Assembly (NCBI GenBank): GCA_018350325.1
Contig: JAEVLN010000030.1
Coordinates: 496,001-560,000 of the forward strand
DNA from: Globodera rostochiensis
Lineage: Eukaryota > Nematoda > Chromadorea > Rhabditida > Heteroderidae
DNA: 64,000 bases
Reading direction: 5' to 3'
In this document: one piece after another, positions 52,772-64,000 of the stretch
Position numbering within the stretch: the stretch's first letter is position 1
Layout: each line of letters starts with the position of its first letter
The notes under the pieces: model-generated
Told to the model about the DNA's origin: nothing
Database searches by the model: none
The model's input: the letters and a program-made list of their open reading frames with translations, nothing else
Program-made: the position numbers and the translations under genes

Positions 52772-54965
52772 CATGTCAATATGAAAGCGGCGTAAGGAAC
52801 GCAGCGCACGAAACTAACAATCAATAATTCATAATCCAAAAAAGGTGTGAACCAGGGATGGCGCCGACGACCTAAAAAAATTTCGGAATTCGGACCCCAA
52901 AAATGTTAGAAATCGGAGGAATTCGGACCCCGAAAATGTTGGAAATCGGAATCTCGGCCATCCCTGGTGCGGACCGCGCGGTAGACATTTGGGTGCCTGT
53001 TTTAAAAATTGCCATTTTTTTAAATGTAATTTTCCTTTTTATGTTTATGTCACCATTTAAGGTCCCGGATTTTCACTTTTTATGTTATGTTTTTTTGACC
53101 AAAAAGGCACACCCCTTTAAAGAATCGGTTTTTTCACAAAATTTTGCTTTTTAAATATTTTTATAAATTTATGAAAAAAAGTAAATTAACTTTGGGTTGG
53201 GGGTTTTTGGTCAATTAAATATTGCACATTTTTTAATCATTATAATCCGAGCCCTAGATCATTTGTCCCGCTAATGTTTTTTTTGTTTGTTTTGTTGCAT
53301 AATTTTGTAGAAAGTGCCTTCCTTTTCCACGCCGTATTATAAATAAAATGCACACCTTTTTTTCAATTTAATCAGGATAAAACAAATATATATTCAACGT
53401 GTAAATGAAATATCAAGACATTTACAATCATTTAAAAATCAAAATATCAGAGAGAGAATGTTTTCTGTTGCTGTTGTTGGGTGGGTTACACAAAATTCGA
53501 ATTTTTCTTTCATATTCGCTTAACGTAAAATAAAATTTAAAAAAAAAAATTACACACAAAATAATATATAAATAGGCAGGCGGCGTCGTCGTCGTTTTTG
53601 TTGTCGTCGTCAAATTTAAGTTTAATGCTTGCCGTTGGCAATGTGAACAAAAAAGTGCCGTCGTCACAATTAAGTGGAGGGTTAAGCAAATTGTTACAGC
53701 ACCACAAACAAAACAAGAAAAAAGTGAGAGAGAGATGTGTGCGTTGTGTGAGCATTATACATATATAAGTAGTTGTATATAAATTTACTTTTTAAGACGG
53801 ATTTAGTGGACGCTGGCGTGCCAAGACGGGAATGTGCCAACCGGTCAAAATGCCAACCATGGATGGAGGTGGCATTTTTACCTAACGCGCTGGCCGGGTT
53901 GGTTGTTAGCCCCGGAGGAATGGTCAGATCACCGGACATTCCTTTTCATTCATTCATAAACTCAACCACACACCATTTTGACTAGCCTAACAAGGCCCCG
54001 GCAAGGGAATCGTCCAAGAAAACATTTTGCCGGGGGGAGCGAGCGGGCCGGAGGAATTCCTCCCGATTCGGCATCTCTCGACTAGGCGCTGATCAATTTC
54101 ACAAGTGATCGGTAGAGGGTAAAGAGGGAGGGGGATCCCGCGATCAGCTGCAGCTTCTCAGCTGATCCGATCCTGAAAAAATGTCACGAGCTCAGAATTG
54201 GGGTAGTTTTTTTTTTGCCCAAAAACTTCCATTTATCACAAAAAGCGCCCGCCGGTTCCCTCTTTGCTCACAAACAAAGTGCATGCGCGCGTGGCGACTG
54301 ATTGACACTGAACGCACGCGCTTCCCCATCAAATCGAATGATCAAAAAAATCCAAAAAATTATAACATTAAGTGCGCGTTGTTGTACATGCATGAAAAAT
54401 GAGTGATTAAGTAGAGTAATAAATCAAATACAAAAAGAAGCAAAAAACGCTTTGGTTCTGTATTCGCTTTTTGTGTGTTATATGTATAGACACTCTAACC
54501 TTCTTACTGTCTGCTCTCTTTCTATTTTGTACTAGTTTATATAGACAAAAAGCGAATAGGGTAAAAAGCGAATTGGCCAAAAGCGAATAGGGTATTTACC
54601 GAAGAGGAAGCCGTCGCGCAAGCACAATTTCATTGGTGGGTGAGAAAAAGTGATCGATTGCGAGACACACAAAAAGAAGTAGGTAAGCATTTTTTCGCCA
54701 TGACGACACGAATTTTGATTGCATAAATGAACGATTTGTGATTTAAAAAACAAAACAAAAAAATGGCACACCAAAAAAAAAACGGAACGGAAGAGAAATA
54801 TAAATAATAATTCATCAGAGAGAAAAAGTCTCAGAGCACACAAGCAGAGAAGGAGGAGGGGAGGGGGGAAAGAAAGGCTGAAACAAACAAACATTTTGCC
54901 CCTGACTGATGAATTTTGTTTTGTTTTTTGGTCCTCTAAATTTTTTATGTTTTGGCAGTGGTCGG
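52772..54965. other. Convergent intergenic region, no supported gene
   Basis: Between the 3' ends of PPCS and the protein kinase N gene. It contains two GAATTCGGACCCC words (52,885-52,930), GTCGTCGTCG runs near 53,590, purine-rich DNA at 54,835-54,880 and a few AAAAGCGAAT words near 54,550. I found no exon with splice partners. Confidence 0.45.
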
Positions 54966-62931
<7,966 letters not shown>

Positions 62932-63679
62932 TATTATATTTATTTGCTTTTTTTGTGCCGATTGTGTAAAAAGCAGCAAAACGACGTCAATTATAAGAAG
63001 AAAAAAAAACAGTAGCAGCACCAATTTGTTTGTTGTTTTGTTTTTTTGTCACAGGCTGTGAATACACACACATAAACATGCAAAAAATGGGCGAAAGATG
63101 TGCTTACAGCGCGTGCCATATCCAAAAAATGTAAAAAAAAAAGGGACAACGCATAAACAATGGACGGCAAAAAAGTAAAAAAGGGAAATTAATTTTGAAC
63201 GAAATGTTGGTAATATAATGAATCTTTGGCGTTCTGTCATGAGTAAACAAGCTGAAAATCGAGTTTTCCCCAAAACTTCTCTGAAGTACACAAACTTTTG
63301 GTTTCGAAACCCGAACCCGAATTCGAACAATTTTTTTCATTAGAAAGCATGGATTCGATCATTACTTGCCGTTTCGTTGTAATTTTGTGGATTTTTAAAT
63401 TGAGGCTAATTGATTTTTGAAAAGTTTTGATTTTTCACAAAAATTGTTCAAATTAGTGTCTTGTGTTAGGAATTGGTCGAAAATGGAGTTCATCTTCGGT
63501 TCTACGCCTTTTGTCCGGTGGACAATCCGAAAAAAAAGTTTGTTTTTATGGAAATACGCACTTGGAATTTTCTTGTGGAGCACCCAAAAATTAAACGTCC
63601 GTCCGCCCCCCCCCCTTCAGTGGCTGCAATTACAATACCACGCTACGCCCAGCATAAATAATTGTTGAAGAAAATTGGA
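62932..63679. other. 5' flank of the kinase gene, no other gene seen
   Basis: AT-rich. Contains two opposed palindromic-core copies (63,305-63,330 and 63,440-63,500), probably one more foldback element, and a C-run at 63,606-63,616. Confidence 0.45.
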
Positions 63680-64000
63680 AAGGTGTCCGTACGTTTTGCC
63701 TCCGATCATTTTGCCTCCGGTACGTTTTGCCTCCAGTACGTTTTGCCTCCCCAGCAAAAATGGTACGTTTTGCCCCCACAGCAACAATGGATGTTTTGCC
63801 TCCTCAGCAAAAACGTTACATTTTGCCAACTCGTCAAAAACTTAAATTTCGGTGAATTTCGAACCCCGAACACAAATTCGAAGGTTTTTCGCTTTCAAAA
63901 TTTTCCCGGAATTTTTTGGCCTCAAAAACATTCAAGCACATGCTCAAAAGCATTCAAGAAACGTAACATTGCCAAAACGTACTGGAGGCAAAACGATTGG
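63680..64000. mobile_element. GTCCGTACGTTTTGCC-type MITE, near window end
   Basis: Opens AGGTGTCCGTACGTTTTGCC, followed by GTACGTTTTGCCTCC words repeated five times; holds GAACCCCGAACACAAATTCG; closes with AAAACGTACTGGAGGCAAAACG. The far end may be just outside the window. Confidence 0.8.

Noticed and set aside
54181..54402. 73-codon plus-strand frame between PPCS and PKN
   Set aside because: No homology, Kozak context or splice support; the flank is low-complexity.

Overview
The window is nuclear DNA of a eukaryote with small, intron-dense genes, and the best fit is a plant-parasitic (tylenchid, probably cyst) nematode. I see compact genes with many 50-500 bp introns, metazoan proteins (CSN5, PKN with HR1-C2-kinase order, mitochondrial S21, PPCS, GSKIP, ICE2, a homeobox and a paired-box fragment), pyrimidine-rich TTTCAG/TTTTAG acceptors, several GC-AG introns (reported as unusually common in cyst nematodes), and an F-box-like family protein. 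No rRNA, CRISPR array or prokaryotic gene was seen. The species assignment is inference.

Layout. 0-7 kb is a graveyard of gene fragments (an inverted csn-5 exon 1, one SEC63 exon, paired-domain exons, a Merlin/IS1595-type transposase piece) among minisatellites and foldback elements. 7.6-8.7 kb (+) holds a complete GSKIP-domain gene, and 9.3-9.7 kb a frameshifted MTR4 helicase fragment. From 9.69 to 30.66 kb lies a large inverted duplication: its arms (9.69-13.22 kb and 24.72-30.66 kb) carry two copies of a Little-elongation-complex subunit 2 (ICE2/NARG2) gene. The right copy (minus strand) keeps all recognisable C-terminal exons; the left copy has lost three. Both outer edges of the duplication fall at the outer ends of two copies of one MITE. 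The 11.5 kb spacer holds a MULE-like element with a FLYWCH exon, several foldback elements, and a second, smaller inverted duplication (17.16-18.90 kb) of a divergent M41 (FtsH-type) metalloprotease.

30.7-33.2 kb (-) is a complete 276-residue coiled-coil gene of unknown family. 34.5-35.9 kb (-) is an NK-2-like homeobox gene with long Gln/His tracts. 38.2-39.4 kb is a 16-bp minisatellite. Then come an F-box-like gene (39.9-41.4, +), mrps-21 (42.2-44.3, -), csn-5 (45.7-49.0, +), a gene for phosphopantothenate-cysteine ligase (49.3-52.8, +) lying 244 bp downstream of csn-5 in operon-like spacing, and a 27-exon protein kinase N gene (55.0-62.9, -).

I assembled the exons by hand from splice signals, reading phase and remembered family sequences. 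For csn-5, PPCS, PKN, mrps-21, GSKIP, the homeobox gene, the F-box-like gene and the coiled-coil gene the exon lengths sum to a multiple of three with no internal stop. These genes do not form one pathway; they are ordinary housekeeping and developmental genes. The unusual part is the repeat architecture: many unrelated TIR/foldback families whose arms are built from short iterated words, sharing one palindromic core, and repeated local inverted duplication of gene pieces.
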